Source: Devosia sp. LC5
GTDB taxonomy: Bacteria; Pseudomonadota; Alphaproteobacteria; Rhizobiales; Devosiaceae
Length of the DNA: 64,000 nucleotides
Direction of reading: 5' to 3'
Assembly: GCF_000735585.1 (NCBI RefSeq)
Contig: NZ_JNNO01000034.1
Span: forward strand, 212,013 to 276,012
Below, one piece after another: positions 1 through 8,181 of this stretch (positions are counted from its first letter, which is position 1; every line of letters begins with the position of its first letter). Below the pieces are notes generated by a model. That model ran no database searches. It was not told the origin of the DNA and worked only from the letters and a program-made list of their open reading frames with translations. The position numbers were made by a program, and so were the translations under genes.

Positions 1-2
1 TC

Positions 3-236
3 CACATTTCGGAGAATAATCGCGGGGTTCCCGGCGCCGGCCATATCGACTTTGCCTCGGTGTTCAAGGCGCTCAAGTCAGTCGGCTACGATCGCTGGAT
101 GACCATCGAATCCTTCGGATCGGCACTGCCAGATCTCGCGGCGGCGACGAAAATCTGGCGGCCGATCTTCGAGACGCCCGAGGACGTTTACCGCAAGGGA
201 TACCGCCTTATGCGCGATGGCTGGGACGCGGCCTGA
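3..236 (+). CDS. Sugar epimerase/isomerase (D-tagatose 3-epimerase-like), 3' end only
   Basis: The reading frame is open from the window edge to TGA at 234-236, giving the last 77 residues of a TIM-barrel xylose-isomerase-like protein. The segment HISENNRGVPGAGHIDF followed by a W-x-TIESFG stretch matches the C-terminal active-site region of the D-tagatose/D-psicose 3-epimerase group, in which a Glu near the HISE/NNRG motif and the Glu of the IES strand help hold the catalytic metal. The N-terminal part lies outside the window, so substrate cannot be assigned. A strong terminator hairpin follows 35 bases downstream. Confidence 0.8.
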   Translation, partial: HISENNRGVPGAGHIDFASVFKALKSVGYDRWMTIESFGSALPDLAAATKIWRPIFETPEDVYRKGYRLMRDGWDAA

Positions 237-270
237 CCAGGTCATGGTGTCGTCAAGTGCCTGAATGACA

Positions 271-297
271 AAACTCCCCCACATCGTGGGGGAGTTT
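271..297. terminator. Bidirectional intrinsic terminator
   Basis: A perfect 12-bp stem (271-282 with 286-297) with a 3-base loop is followed on the + strand by a T run (295-299) and preceded by A residues that give a T run on the - strand. It lies between two convergent genes, the epimerase (+) and the DJ-1/PfpI gene (-), and probably ends both transcripts. Confidence 0.85.
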
Positions 298-314
298 TTC
301 CTTGAGGGAATAGC

Positions 315-905
315 TCAGAGCTTGATCTCGGTGCCCAGAACCTTGAGGCAATCGCGCATGAACGCGCCCAGGGCCGTCCAGCCCTTGGCCGACACCATAC
401 TCCCATCGATCAGCGAGTCGGTGGGCGACAGGTCGACATAGGTGCCCCCCGCCAGCGTTACTTCGGGTTCGCAGGCCGCCAATGCGCCTACACGCTTGCC
501 CCGAATCACGCCATCGACGGCGATAAGGATCTGAACGCCATGGCAGATCGTAAAGATCGGCTTGTTCGCCTCATGGAAATGGCGGACGAGCGCCTGGATG
601 CGCTTGTCGGTGCGGATATATTCCGGGCCGCGGCCACCGGCGCAGTAGACCGCGTCATACTGGGCCACCTGCGCCTCGGCTTCCGAGAACGTCTTGTTGA
701 TATCGGCATAGTGGCCGGGCTTTTCGGTATAGGTCTGGTCACCCTCGAAATCGTGCAGGGAGGTCTTGATGCGATCCCCTGCCTTCTTGTCGGGGCAAAC
801 GACATGGACCGTATGGCCCACCGCTTCCATGCCCTTCTGATAGACAAAGATTTCGTATTCTTCGGTGAATTCACCGGTGAGCATCAGGATTTTCTTAGCA
901 GGCAT
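315..905 (-). CDS. DJ-1/PfpI family protein (type 1 glutamine amidotransferase fold)
   Basis: A 196-residue single-domain protein of the DJ-1/PfpI superfamily. The nucleophile elbow is visible as Cys121-His122-Gly in FTICHGVQ, with acidic residues near position 15-16 (FTEEYEIF) in the place of the conserved Glu that tunes the Cys. PfpI-family members include glyoxalase III/deglycase-like and protease-like enzymes; which activity applies here cannot be read from sequence. An AAGGAGG ribosome site precedes the ATG. It lies 54 bases downstream of a GntR regulator on the same strand and is probably co-transcribed with it, which suggests a role linked to the divergent alcohol/aldehyde dehydrogenase operon, perhaps handling reactive carbonyls (inference). 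Confidence 0.85.
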   Translation of the reverse strand: MPAKKILMLTGEFTEEYEIFVYQKGMEAVGHTVHVVCPDKKAGDRIKTSLHDFEGDQTYTEKPGHYADINKTFSEAEAQVAQYDAVYCAGGRGPEYIRTDKRIQALVRHFHEANKPIFTICHGVQILIAVDGVIRGKRVGALAACEPEVTLAGGTYVDLSPTDSLIDGSMVSAKGWTALGAFMRDCLKVLGTEIKL

Positions 906-959
906 GACAATTCCTCCTTGTTGTCCCAGCGAGTAGCAACTCGCTTGCCGCAGTTTGGA

Positions 960-1643
960 TCAGTCGAAGGCCGGCAACAGCCGAGCCCTTGAATTGATGA
1001 TGTGTATGCGCATTGCTTCGCGCGCTGCCTCGGGCGAACGCTGCTCGAAGGCGGCCATGATCGCTTCGTGTTCGTCGAGCGCCTCCGCGGTCACTCGCCA
1101 GTGGAACATCAGCCTGAAGATGTGGAAATGGGCATGCTGCAGGCGCAGCGTCTCGCGGATCAGGCCATTGCCGGCAAATTGCAGAATGCGATCATGAAAT
1201 TCGGCATCCTGTCGCGCGAAATCCGAATAGCGCAATTGCTCGTCAGCGCCGGCATTCCCGGCCATGCCGCCTGCCAGGGTCCGCATTTCGGACAGGCGGT
1301 CATCGTCCATGCCGGCCGCAGTCTTGGCGGCCGCCTCCGGCTCGAGCGCGAGCCTGAGTTCATAGAGTTCATCGAAACCGTTGCGGGTGATCTGCGGCGT
1401 CGCGCGGTATCCCACGAGGTGGGTCCTGAGCACGAGACCCTCACCCTCCAGGCGCCCCAGCGCCTCGCGGATCGGGGTTTGCGACACGTTCATCTCGCGC
1501 ACCAGGCCATCGACGGTGATGCGCGCTCCCGGCGCGATCTTCAGCGACATCAGTTGCGCGAAAATGGCCTCGTATACCCCACCCGCCAGACTCGAGGGGC
1601 GCGCCAGTGAGGTGTTTTCGCCGTGTATGTCGCTCGTAGCCAT
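960..1643 (-). CDS. GntR family transcriptional regulator, FCD (FadR-like) subfamily
   Basis: A 227-residue regulator with an N-terminal winged helix (ITVDGLVREMNVSQTPIREA, then LGRLEGEGLV) and an all-helical FCD effector domain beginning near FDELYELRLALEPEAA. FCD domains usually bind a metal plus a carboxylate effector through Asp/His residues. His residues suitable for this occur in the C-terminal half (RQDAEFHDRI and HEAIMAAF). The ATG at 1643 is preferred over the upstream TTG at 1703 because it starts just before the HTH domain as in relatives. The gene is divergent from the iron alcohol dehydrogenase operon, and a palindrome lies in the shared promoter, so it is the likely regulator of that operon. 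Confidence 0.88.
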   Translation of the reverse strand: MATSDIHGENTSLARPSSLAGGVYEAIFAQLMSLKIAPGARITVDGLVREMNVSQTPIREALGRLEGEGLVLRTHLVGYRATPQITRNGFDELYELRLALEPEAAAKTAAGMDDDRLSEMRTLAGGMAGNAGADEQLRYSDFARQDAEFHDRILQFAGNGLIRETLRLQHAHFHIFRLMFHWRVTAEALDEHEAIMAAFEQRSPEAAREAMRIHIINSRARLLPAFD

Positions 1644-1710
1644 CAGATGGAAATACCGCCCTGCATTGAAAAAACTGCTAGCACGAGACTCGACATCAAG
1701 CAATGCTATA

Positions 1711-1720
1711 TCCTATAGGA
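1711..1720. promoter_or_regulatory. Candidate GntR operator palindrome
   Basis: TCCTATAGGA is a perfect 10-bp palindrome in an AT-rich stretch between the divergent GntR gene and the iron alcohol dehydrogenase operon. Centre and size resemble FadR/FCD-type operators. Assignment to the neighbouring regulator is inferred from position only. Confidence 0.5.
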
Positions 1721-1817
1721 TTTGATATGTGATCACCGGGGAGGGGATCTTGATCTGGTTGCAGGGGCAGTTTGTACAGGCGGAAACCACCAGGTTTAGA
1801 AGCGGGGAGCGGCCGTG

Positions 1818-3065
1818 ATGCCCCTCTACGGCGCCCTGCGTATTCCGCGCGAAATCCTGTTCGGTAAAGGTCAGCGCGCTGCCCTCGCCAGCGTTGCGGC
1901 GCGCACCGGCAAGCGGGCGTTGGTCTGTACCGATGAGCGCTTTGCCGCTACGCCAGTGTTCGCCGCAATGATGGATAGTCTGCGTGCCGCCTCGATCGAG
2001 ATTCTTGTCCAGGACACGATCTTGCCGGACGTGCCGCGCGACAGCGTGGCCGTAGGCGTCGGGCAGGCGCAGGGTTTCGCCCCCGATATGGTCATCGGCA
2101 TCGGCGGCGGGTCATGCCTCGACTTTGCCAAATGTTCGGCCCTGCTGCTCACGCATGGCGGCCGGCTCCAGGATTATTACGGGGAGTTCAAGGTTCCGGG
2201 TCCGGTATTGCCCGTCATCCTGGTCCCGACGACTGCCGGAACCGGCTCGGAGGTAACGCCCGTCGCCGTGATCTCCGATCCCGACCGGACGCTGAAAGTG
2301 GGCATATCGAGCCCGTACCTGATCTCGACGGCAGCAATCTGCGATCCCGAACTGACCTATTCCTGCCCGGCGGGGCTGACCGCGATAGCCGGCGCCGACG
2401 CGCTGACGCACGCTATCGAGGCCTTTACCGCGCTCCATCGCGAGCCCACCGCCGATCTGGCGCAGCGCCATGTCTTTGTCGGCAAGTCCGCTTTCACCGA
2501 TCATTTCGCGCTTCTGGCGATCAAGCTGCTCGGCCGGAGCCTGGTCACGGCGTTCACCGATGGCAGCAACGAAGACGCACGGGCCGATGTGATGATGGCG
2601 GCGACCGCGGCAGGCTGTGCATTCGGCACGGCCGGCACGGCGGCGGCCCATGCCATCCAGTATCCACTGGGTGCATTGACGCATACCGCCCATGGCCTGG
2701 GGGTAGCGGCGCTGCTGCCCTATGTGATGACCTATAACAGGCCTGCATGCACGCCGGAGCTGGCTCAAATGGCGTCTGCGCTCGGGCTGGACATCCAGGG
2801 CCGGAGCGACAGTGAAAACGCCCAGGCCGCGATTGACGAAGTGACGCGGATCTTTGCCGCCATCAAAATCCCGCGCACGCTGTCCGAACTCGGGCTGCAG
2901 AGCGATACAATCGAATGGACGGCCCAACAGGCGGTGGGCATCGAGCGGCTGATAAAGAACAATCCCCGTCCCATCGAGCTTGCCGCCATGACCCAACTGA
3001 TCCAGGCCGCCTATGACGGCGATTTCGCGGCTGCGGCTGCCCAGCAGAATGGCATAGTCCAATGA
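1818..3065 (+). CDS. Iron-containing alcohol dehydrogenase
   Basis: A 415-residue group III (Fe-type) alcohol dehydrogenase. The NAD(P)-binding half carries GIGGGSCLDFAK and PTTAGTGSEVTPVAV. The C-terminal half carries the metal ligands: Asp and His in GADALTHAIEAF, and His residues in AIQYPLGALTHTAHGLG. It would interconvert a primary or secondary alcohol and its aldehyde/ketone with NAD(P)H. A GGGGAG site at 1804-1809 fits the ATG at 1818 better than the GTG at 1815. The gene overlaps the following aldehyde dehydrogenase by 4 bases, so the pair probably oxidises an alcohol to an acid in sequence. A pairing of this kind occurs in Agrobacterium gamma-hydroxybutyrate catabolism (BlcB/BlcA), but the true substrate is unknown. 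Confidence 0.9.
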   Translation: MPLYGALRIPREILFGKGQRAALASVAARTGKRALVCTDERFAATPVFAAMMDSLRAASIEILVQDTILPDVPRDSVAVGVGQAQGFAPDMVIGIGGGSCLDFAKCSALLLTHGGRLQDYYGEFKVPGPVLPVILVPTTAGTGSEVTPVAVISDPDRTLKVGISSPYLISTAAICDPELTYSCPAGLTAIAGADALTHAIEAFTALHREPTADLAQRHVFVGKSAFTDHFALLAIKLLGRSLVTAFTDGSNEDARADVMMAATAAGCAFGTAGTAAAHAIQYPLGALTHTAHGLGVAALLPYVMTYNRPACTPELAQMASALGLDIQGRSDSENAQAAIDEVTRIFAAIKIPRTLSELGLQSDTIEWTAQQAVGIERLIKNNPRPIELAAMTQLIQAAYDGDFAAAAAQQNGIVQ

Positions 3066-4519
3066 CCATCGCCCCAGATATCCAGGCCTGCGCAAAGGGC
3101 CTCTACATCAACGGTCAATGGCGGCCCGCTCACGGCGGCAAGGTCATCGAAATTGTCGATCCATCCACCGAGATGGTCCTGGCCACGGTTCCCGACGCGA
3201 CGCTTGAAGACGCGAGCGCGGCGGTCGAGGCGGCGGCGCGCGCTGCCGGGGGCTGGCGCAATACTGCCCCGCGCAAGCGCTCCGAAATCCTCCGCCGCTG
3301 TTTCGAACTGATGACCGAACGGGCCGAGATGCTTGCGACGCTCATTTCCATGGAGAATGGCAAGGCGCTGCGCGACGCCCGCGGCGAGGTCGCCTATGCG
3401 GCCGAATTCTTCCGCTGGAACGCCGAAGAGGCCGTCCGTATCACCGGTGAGTTTGGCACGGCCCCGGCCGGAACCAACCGGATCATCGTCGATTACCAGC
3501 CCATCGGCATCTGCCTGCTCATCACGCCCTGGAACTTCCCCGCCGCCATGGCGACGCGCAAGATCGCGCCGGCGCTTGCTGCCGGATGCACGGTCATCCT
3601 CAAACCGGCATCCGAGACGCCGCTGACGGCCTTCGCCCTCGCCGCCATCTACGAAGAAGCAGGCGTGCCGCCCGGCGTTGTCAACGTCATCACCACGACC
3701 GCGCCCGGCCCGCTGACCGCCGCCATCCTTGCCGATCCCCGCCTGCGCAAGCTGTCGTTCACCGGCTCCACCGGTGTTGGCCGTGCGCTTCTCGCCGAGG
3801 CCTCCAAACACGTCATTTCCTGCGCCATGGAGCTGGGCGGCAATGCGCCGTTCATCGTCTTCGACGACGCGAACCTCGACGCCGCCCTTGACGGCGCGAT
3901 GATCGCCAAGATGCGCAATGCCGGCGAGGCCTGCACGGCCGCTAACCGCATCTATGTGCAATCGGGCATTCATGACGCCTTCGTTGCCGGGCTTGCTGGA
4001 CGCATGCAGGCTCTCAAGATCGGCGCCGGCTATGACGCTGCCACCGATTGCGGTCCGATGATCACACGCAAGGCCGTCGACAAGATCGATCGCCTGGTTG
4101 CCGACGCGGTCAAGCGCGGCGCCAAGGTCGTTTGCGGCGGCCAGATTCCGAACGAGCGCGGCTTCTTCTATCGGCCCACCGTGCTGACCGAAGTGCCGCG
4201 GGATGCCGACATGGCATCGGAGGAAATCTTCGGCCCCGTGGCGCCGGTCTCACGTTTCGAGACCGAGGACGAGGTCATCGCCCGCGCCAATGACACCGAA
4301 TACGGCCTTGCCGCCTATATTTACACCGGCGATGTCGGCCGCGGTCTGCGGGTCGCGGGCAAGGTCGAGGCCGGCATGATCGGTCTTAACCGGGGGCTGG
4401 TTTCCGACCCTGCCGCACCATTTGGCGGCGTCAAACAGAGTGGGCTGGGCCGCGAAGGCGGACAGCATCATGGCATCGCCGAGTTCATGGAGGCGAAGTA
4501 CATCGCCACGAGCTTCTAG
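3062..4519 (+). CDS. NAD(P)-dependent aldehyde dehydrogenase (succinate-semialdehyde dehydrogenase-like)
   Basis: A full-length 485-residue ALDH superfamily enzyme. Diagnostic elements are ITPWNFP in the cofactor domain, the general base Glu257 in [12 protein letters not shown], the nucleophile Cys291 in GEACTAANR, and EEIFGPV in the C-terminal domain. Overall pattern and length resemble GabD-type succinate-semialdehyde dehydrogenases, which oxidise a semialdehyde to a dicarboxylate. It begins in an ATGA overlap with the iron alcohol dehydrogenase, which implies translational coupling. Substrate preference for succinate semialdehyde is inferred from similarity only; other small hydroxy- or keto-aldehydes are possible. 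Confidence 0.9.
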   Translation: MTIAPDIQACAKGLYINGQWRPAHGGKVIEIVDPSTEMVLATVPDATLEDASAAVEAAARAAGGWRNTAPRKRSEILRRCFELMTERAEMLATLISMENGKALRDARGEVAYAAEFFRWNAEEAVRITGEFGTAPAGTNRIIVDYQPIGICLLITPWNFPAAMATRKIAPALAAGCTVILKPASETPLTAFALAAIYEEAGVPPGVVNVITTTAPGPLTAAILADPRLRKLSFTGSTGVGRALLAEASKHVISCAMELGGNAPFIVFDDANLDAALDGAMIAKMRNAGEACTAANRIYVQSGIHDAFVAGLAGRMQALKIGAGYDAATDCGPMITRKAVDKIDRLVADAVKRGAKVVCGGQIPNERGFFYRPTVLTEVPRDADMASEEIFGPVAPVSRFETEDEVIARANDTEYGLAAYIYTGDVGRGLRVAGKVEAGMIGLNRGLVSDPAAPFGGVKQSGLGREGGQHHGIAEFMEAKYIATSF

Positions 4520-4529
4520 AGAGGCCGAG

Positions 4530-5348
4530 ATGGAGAAAGATCCCTTCCGAATACGTGGACATCAGCCGGATTTCGACATGGTCGTCGCCGATATCGTGTC
4601 GCGCAGTGCTGCAACGCGCGAGCGCCTGCCGATGAGCGAAGCAGCCTATGGTGACGGACCTTCCGAAACGCTCGATATCTTCGTGCCACCCGGAACGACC
4701 GGGCCTCTGCCGGTCCATATGTTCATCCATGGCGGCTATTGGCGCATGTTTTCCAAGCGGGATTATTCGCTCGTCGCCGAGACGGTGGCCGAGGCGGGCG
4801 CCATCGCCGTCATCGTGGATTACGCGTTGATGCCGGGCGTCCGCATGGCGTCGATCGTCGATCAGGTTGGCCGGGCCAAGCAATGGGTCTTCGACAATAT
4901 CGGCGCTTTCGGCGGCGATCCGTCCCGCTTGACGGTCAGTGGCCATTCGGCCGGCGCCCAGCTTGCCGCCCTGTTGTTCCGCGCCGGCGCTGCTCCATCG
5001 GGCATTCAGGCCGCGCTGCTGCTGGGCGGGCTCTACGATCTGGCGCCGCTGCAGAAGTCATTCCTGCAAGCCGAGATCGGCCTTACCGACGAGGAAGTGC
5101 GCCGCTTCACCCCGCTGCTCCAGGCCTACGATGCCGGCACGAGCGTTTCAGTACTGGTCGGCTCACGCGAAACACCGCCCTTTCACGATCAGGCCGGCGC
5201 ATTCACCAAGCTCCTCGGCCGCCAAGGGCTCGATGTGTCATATCGCCTGATCGCGGGGCGTCATCATATGGACAGTGTTCGCGATTTGGGCGATTCAAGC
5301 TCGCTGGCCGGCATTGAGTTGACCAAAATCGTGGCCTGCACATCCTGA
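4530..5348 (+). CDS. Alpha/beta hydrolase (arylformamidase/esterase-like)
   Basis: A 272-residue alpha/beta hydrolase. The oxyanion-hole motif His67-Gly-Gly-Tyr-Trp (HGGYWRMFSK), the nucleophile Ser140 in GHSAGAQLA and a C-terminal catalytic His (His245 or His246 in GRHHMDS) are all present. The HGGYWR signature is shared with bacterial arylformamidase/kynurenine-formamidase-like hydrolases and related carboxylesterases. It starts 11 bases after the aldehyde dehydrogenase stop (ATG at 4530, with a GAGAGG site upstream) and is the last gene of the three-gene operon. By context it may open an ester, amide or lactone whose product feeds the two dehydrogenases (inference). There is no kynurenine pathway gene nearby to support a role in tryptophan breakdown. 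Confidence 0.87.
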   Translation: MEKDPFRIRGHQPDFDMVVADIVSRSAATRERLPMSEAAYGDGPSETLDIFVPPGTTGPLPVHMFIHGGYWRMFSKRDYSLVAETVAEAGAIAVIVDYALMPGVRMASIVDQVGRAKQWVFDNIGAFGGDPSRLTVSGHSAGAQLAALLFRAGAAPSGIQAALLLGGLYDLAPLQKSFLQAEIGLTDEEVRRFTPLLQAYDAGTSVSVLVGSRETPPFHDQAGAFTKLLGRQGLDVSYRLIAGRHHMDSVRDLGDSSSLAGIELTKIVACTS

Positions 5349-5393
5349 CGCCGCGCCTGCCGGACGTGTGATCCCTGCCCGCAAGGGCAGCAC

Positions 5394-5525
5394 GCCACGT
5401 CGAAAGACATGCCCCAACAAGCAATCGAACAGAGCCCTCACACGCGCCGTACGCCGGGGCTCTTTTGGGGCCAGCAGCCATGCATCGAGGCTGAAGCCGG
5501 GCTCGTCGGAAAGCCTGCGTGTCAA
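5394..5525 (-). pseudogene. Probable remnant of a LysR-type regulator (C-terminal end)
   Basis: On the - strand a short frame reads FSLDAWLLAPKEPRRT followed by ARVRALFDCLLGHV. This closely resembles the usual C-terminus of LysR regulators (WLL-x-H-x-DLRRTARVRALLDFL). A stop codon lies directly before it and no N-terminal LysR domain is found upstream, so only about 44 codons survive. The surrounding 5349-5550 bases otherwise hold no convincing gene. The resemblance was recognised by eye, so confidence is moderate. Confidence 0.45.
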
Positions 5526-5550
5526 TCACGGTTTCGTGTCATCGACCGGC

Positions 5551-5576
5551 GTAACAATCGGTGCCAATGCAGCGAA
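5551..5576 (+). promoter_or_regulatory. ECF sigma-factor promoter of the bufferin operon (SigF-type)
   Basis: GTAACA at 5551-5556 and CGAA at 5573-5576 are separated by exactly 16 bases. This matches, with one mismatch, the GTAACC-N16-CGAA promoter I recall for Caulobacter ECF SigF, the metal-stress sigma factor that controls bufferin genes. The ATG of bufA lies about 60 bases downstream, a sensible leader length. Confidence 0.65.
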
Positions 5577-5635
5577 CTAATCCCTGCGCGCTCGCTTGAG
5601 TTGTGCGTCCTCAAACTATGCAATGGGAGAATGAT

Positions 5636-5959
5636 ATGTCCACCAGATCAACCGTGAGTGCGGCCCTTCTGGCCAGCGCCTTTACCGCGGCGCTTTCATC
5701 CTTCGCGGCGGCTGCGCCGCTGAGCGAAGCCGAGGGCAAGGCGGCAATGGATGCTGGCAAGGAGAAGTGCTACGGCGTTTCGCTCGCTGGCATGAACGAT
5801 TGTGCCGCAGGCCCCGGCACCACCTGCCAGGGTACCTCGACCATCGACTTCCAGGGCAATGCCTGGGCTTTCGTTCCTGGCGGAACCTGTACGGCGATCA
5901 TGGCCCCCGGCGACCGGATGGGGTCGCCCGAGCCCTTGACGCGTGATCTGCCGGCGTAA
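5636..5959 (+). CDS. bufA1: Bufferin precursor peptide BufA1 (DUF2282), copper-binding RiPP
   Basis: A 107-residue precursor with a Sec-type signal peptide (hydrophobic residues 7-24, likely cleavage after the Ala run at 24-27). The core holds four cysteines: Cys45 (KEKCYGV), Cys56 (NDCAAG), Cys64 (TTCQGTS) and Cys85 (GGTCTAI). This is the DUF2282/BufA1 pattern, in which the MNIO enzyme BufB converts central Cys residues to thiooxazole-type heterocycles that bind copper in the periplasm. A GGGAGA site lies 5 bases before the ATG at 5636; the upstream GTG at 5603 would add residues ahead of the signal peptide and is rejected. It is the first gene of bufABCD, and an ECF-type promoter sits just upstream. 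Related proteins are induced by excess copper. Confidence 0.92.
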   Translation: MSTRSTVSAALLASAFTAALSSFAAAAPLSEAEGKAAMDAGKEKCYGVSLAGMNDCAAGPGTTCQGTSTIDFQGNAWAFVPGGTCTAIMAPGDRMGSPEPLTRDLPA

Positions 5960-5991
5960 GCCGCACATCGCGCCGGAAAGTGGAGGTCATG

Positions 5992-6906
5992 ATGAACGAA
6001 CCGACGAGAATTCAGCCCTCACGGGCATCGGCAGCCGCGCGCTTTCCGGCGCATCCCGTCGATGCCATGGCGGGGACCAGCCTCAAGCCCGAACACCTCG
6101 AACGTATCTTCGATGAAGCGCCGCAGCGGGGTTTCTTCGAGGTGCATGCCGAAAATTACATGGGCGCGGGCGGGCCGCCGCATGCGGCGCTGACACGCGT
6201 GCGGCAGGATTATCCCGTCTCCCTGCACGGGGTTTGCATGTCAATCGGGGGTCCGCAGCCGCTGGACAAGGCGCATCTGGGACGCTTCAAGGCGCTTGTC
6301 GACCGCTACGAGCCGGCGCTTGTCTCCGAGCATCTGGCATGGTCGACGCACCAGAGCACTTTTTTCAACGACCTGCTGCCGCTGCCCTATACCGAAGCCA
6401 CGCTGGCCCATGTCGCCGAGCACATCGATGAGGTGCAGGACGCCATCGGCCGGCCGATCCTGCTCGAAAATCCCTCGACCTACGTGGTGTTCCCCCAATC
6501 GACGATGAGCGAGACCGACTTCATCCGCGCCATCGTCCGGCGCACGGGCTGTGGCCTGTTGCTCGACGTCAACAATGTATTCGTGTCCGCCACCAATCAC
6601 GGCTATTCGGCACTCGGCTATCTTGCTGACTATCCGCTCGAACATGTAGGCGAAATCCACCTGGCCGGGCACGCCGAGCAGACCGATGACGAGGGCGAAC
6701 TCCTGCTCATCGACAGCCATGACGGCCCGGTCGGTGATGCGGTCTGGAAACTCTTCGACATCGTGATCAGCAGGCGCGGCGCCACGCCCACGCTGGTCGA
6801 GTGGGACAGCGACATTCCCGATTGGCCCATCCTCAAGGCCGAGGCACTTGCCGCACAGCTGATCCTTGACCGCCATGCCTCAGGGCTTGCCAATGCCGGC
6901 CATTGA
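5992..6906 (+). CDS. bufB: Multinuclear non-heme iron oxidase BufB (DUF692/MNIO), bufferin maturation enzyme
   Basis: A 304-residue DUF692 TIM-barrel enzyme of the MbnB/BufB type. Metal-binding stretches are all present: [68 protein letters not shown] and [12 protein letters not shown]. Family members bind two or three irons with these His/Asp/Glu residues and modify cysteines of the precursor in the cytoplasm before export. The ATG at 5992 has GGAGG (5982-5986) at 5-base spacing; a GTG at 5980 is in frame but overlaps that site. It lies 32 bases after bufA1 and overlaps bufC, consistent with a BufB-BufC complex acting on BufA1. Confidence 0.95.
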   Translation: MNEPTRIQPSRASAAARFPAHPVDAMAGTSLKPEHLERIFDEAPQRGFFEVHAENYMGAGGPPHAALTRVRQDYPVSLHGVCMSIGGPQPLDKAHLGRFKALVDRYEPALVSEHLAWSTHQSTFFNDLLPLPYTEATLAHVAEHIDEVQDAIGRPILLENPSTYVVFPQSTMSETDFIRAIVRRTGCGLLLDVNNVFVSATNHGYSALGYLADYPLEHVGEIHLAGHAEQTDDEGELLLIDSHDGPVGDAVWKLFDIVISRRGATPTLVEWDSDIPDWPILKAEALAAQLILDRHASGLANAGH

Positions 6907-7663
6907 CACTTACGCCGCCGGCTTCGTGTCGGCGCTGCTCGATCCAGAGCGCCCGGCCCCTGCCATGGTTTCGGGCCCCGGGCGCAAGGCGGCAGCCAAA
7001 CGCTACGGCGTTTACCGCAACAACGTCACCGTCAGCCTTATCAACGCGCTCGCGGCAGTATACCCGGCAACCCAGCGGATCACGGGCCCCGATTTCTTTC
7101 GCATGATGGTGCGCCTGCATGTGCGGGCGACCCCGCCGGCCTCGCCGCTGCTGTTCGAATATGGCCGCGACTTTCCCGCCTTCATCGAGTGTTACGAGCA
7201 TGCGCAGTCGATGCCGTGGTTGGCCGATGTCGCGCGCATCGAGCGGGCATGGCTTGACGCCTATCACGCCGCCGACGCAGAACCGCTGTCGCCCCAAGCC
7301 TTTGCCGTGGTTCCGGCCGAGCGGCTGGCCGGCATCGTGTTGGTACCGCACCCGGCGGCGCGCATCTTGCGCTCACGTTATTCCGCGCTGGCAATCTTTG
7401 CAGCCAACCGCGTCGATCGCCCGGTGACATCGATCGATGCGGGCGAACCGGAGGACACGCTGGTAACCCGGCCGGGGCTCGAGGTCTTCGCGCGACGTCT
7501 GCCCCCGGGCGGCGCCCCATTTCTGATCCATCTCATAGCTGGCGAACCGCTCGGCACTGCCGCTGCAGCGGCGATCGACGACAGTCCCGATTTCGATCTT
7601 GCCGCCAATATCGCGAGCATGATCGGCGCGGGCGTGTTCATTGCCATTCACTGGGGGAACTAA
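6893..7663 (+). CDS. bufC: BufC, RiPP precursor-recognition partner (DUF2063)
   Basis: A roughly 256-residue protein with the N-terminal DUF2063 helical domain ([15 protein letters not shown] then AVYPATQRI) typical of partners of MNIO enzymes. In known systems such a partner (MbnC, BufC) holds the precursor for the iron oxidase. Three in-frame starts exist: TTG 6866, ATG 6875 and ATG 6893. The last is chosen because [11 protein letters not shown] aligns with usual starts and leaves only a 14-base overlap with bufB. Its stop overlaps the DoxX start in TAATG, so it is translationally coupled at both ends. Confidence 0.9.
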   Translation: MPAIDTYAAGFVSALLDPERPAPAMVSGPGRKAAAKRYGVYRNNVTVSLINALAAVYPATQRITGPDFFRMMVRLHVRATPPASPLLFEYGRDFPAFIECYEHAQSMPWLADVARIERAWLDAYHAADAEPLSPQAFAVVPAERLAGIVLVPHPAARILRSRYSALAIFAANRVDRPVTSIDAGEPEDTLVTRPGLEVFARRLPPGGAPFLIHLIAGEPLGTAAAAAIDDSPDFDLAANIASMIGAGVFIAIHWGN

Positions 7664-8151
7664 TGTCCATCCAACAATCGGGGTTGCTGCACACCGTCAC
7701 ATCGATTGTCGGCCGCGTAAATTCGGGGATAGCGCGTCTCGCAACGCCCTCGCTGACCCAGCTGGTCCTCCGGCTCGCGCTCGCCGTCCCGTTCTGGCGG
7801 TCGGGGGTGAATAAGTGGGACAGGTTCCTGCAGCTCAATGATGTTGCGGTGCTGCTCTTCAGCTCGGAGTTCAAGCTCCATCTGCCCGGCGGCCCATATG
7901 CATTTCCCGCACCGGAGATGATGGCCTTTGCCGCAGGCTCGGCGGAAATCGTGCTGCCCGTGCTGCTGGTTCTCGGCCTGGCCTCGCGGCTGGCCGGATT
8001 GGGGCTGCTGGTCATGACGATTGTCGTCCAACTCACTGTGCCGGACGGCTGGCCAATTCACCTCACCTGGGCGGCGATGGCGCTCGGCATCATGGCCTGG
8101 GGTCCTGGCCGGTTATCGGCCGACCATTTTGTCGGCAAGCTGAAGGTTTAG
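7663..8151 (+). CDS. bufD: DoxX family membrane protein BufD
   Basis: A 162-residue integral membrane protein with about four hydrophobic segments, including MMAFAAGSAEIVLPVLLVLG and LGLLVMTIVVQLTV. The N-terminal PFWRSGVNKWDRF stretch is characteristic of DoxX. DoxX proteins are the usual fourth gene of bufferin operons. Their role is unclear, with proposals including redox or quinone-linked membrane functions. It begins inside the bufC stop codon. No terminator is evident between its end and the convergent GlxA-type regulator at 8182. Confidence 0.88.
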   Translation: MSIQQSGLLHTVTSIVGRVNSGIARLATPSLTQLVLRLALAVPFWRSGVNKWDRFLQLNDVAVLLFSSEFKLHLPGGPYAFPAPEMMAFAAGSAEIVLPVLLVLGLASRLAGLGLLVMTIVVQLTVPDGWPIHLTWAAMALGIMAWGPGRLSADHFVGKLKV

Positions 8152-8181
8152 TACTGACGCGATCCCCGGCTGACCGGGTGG

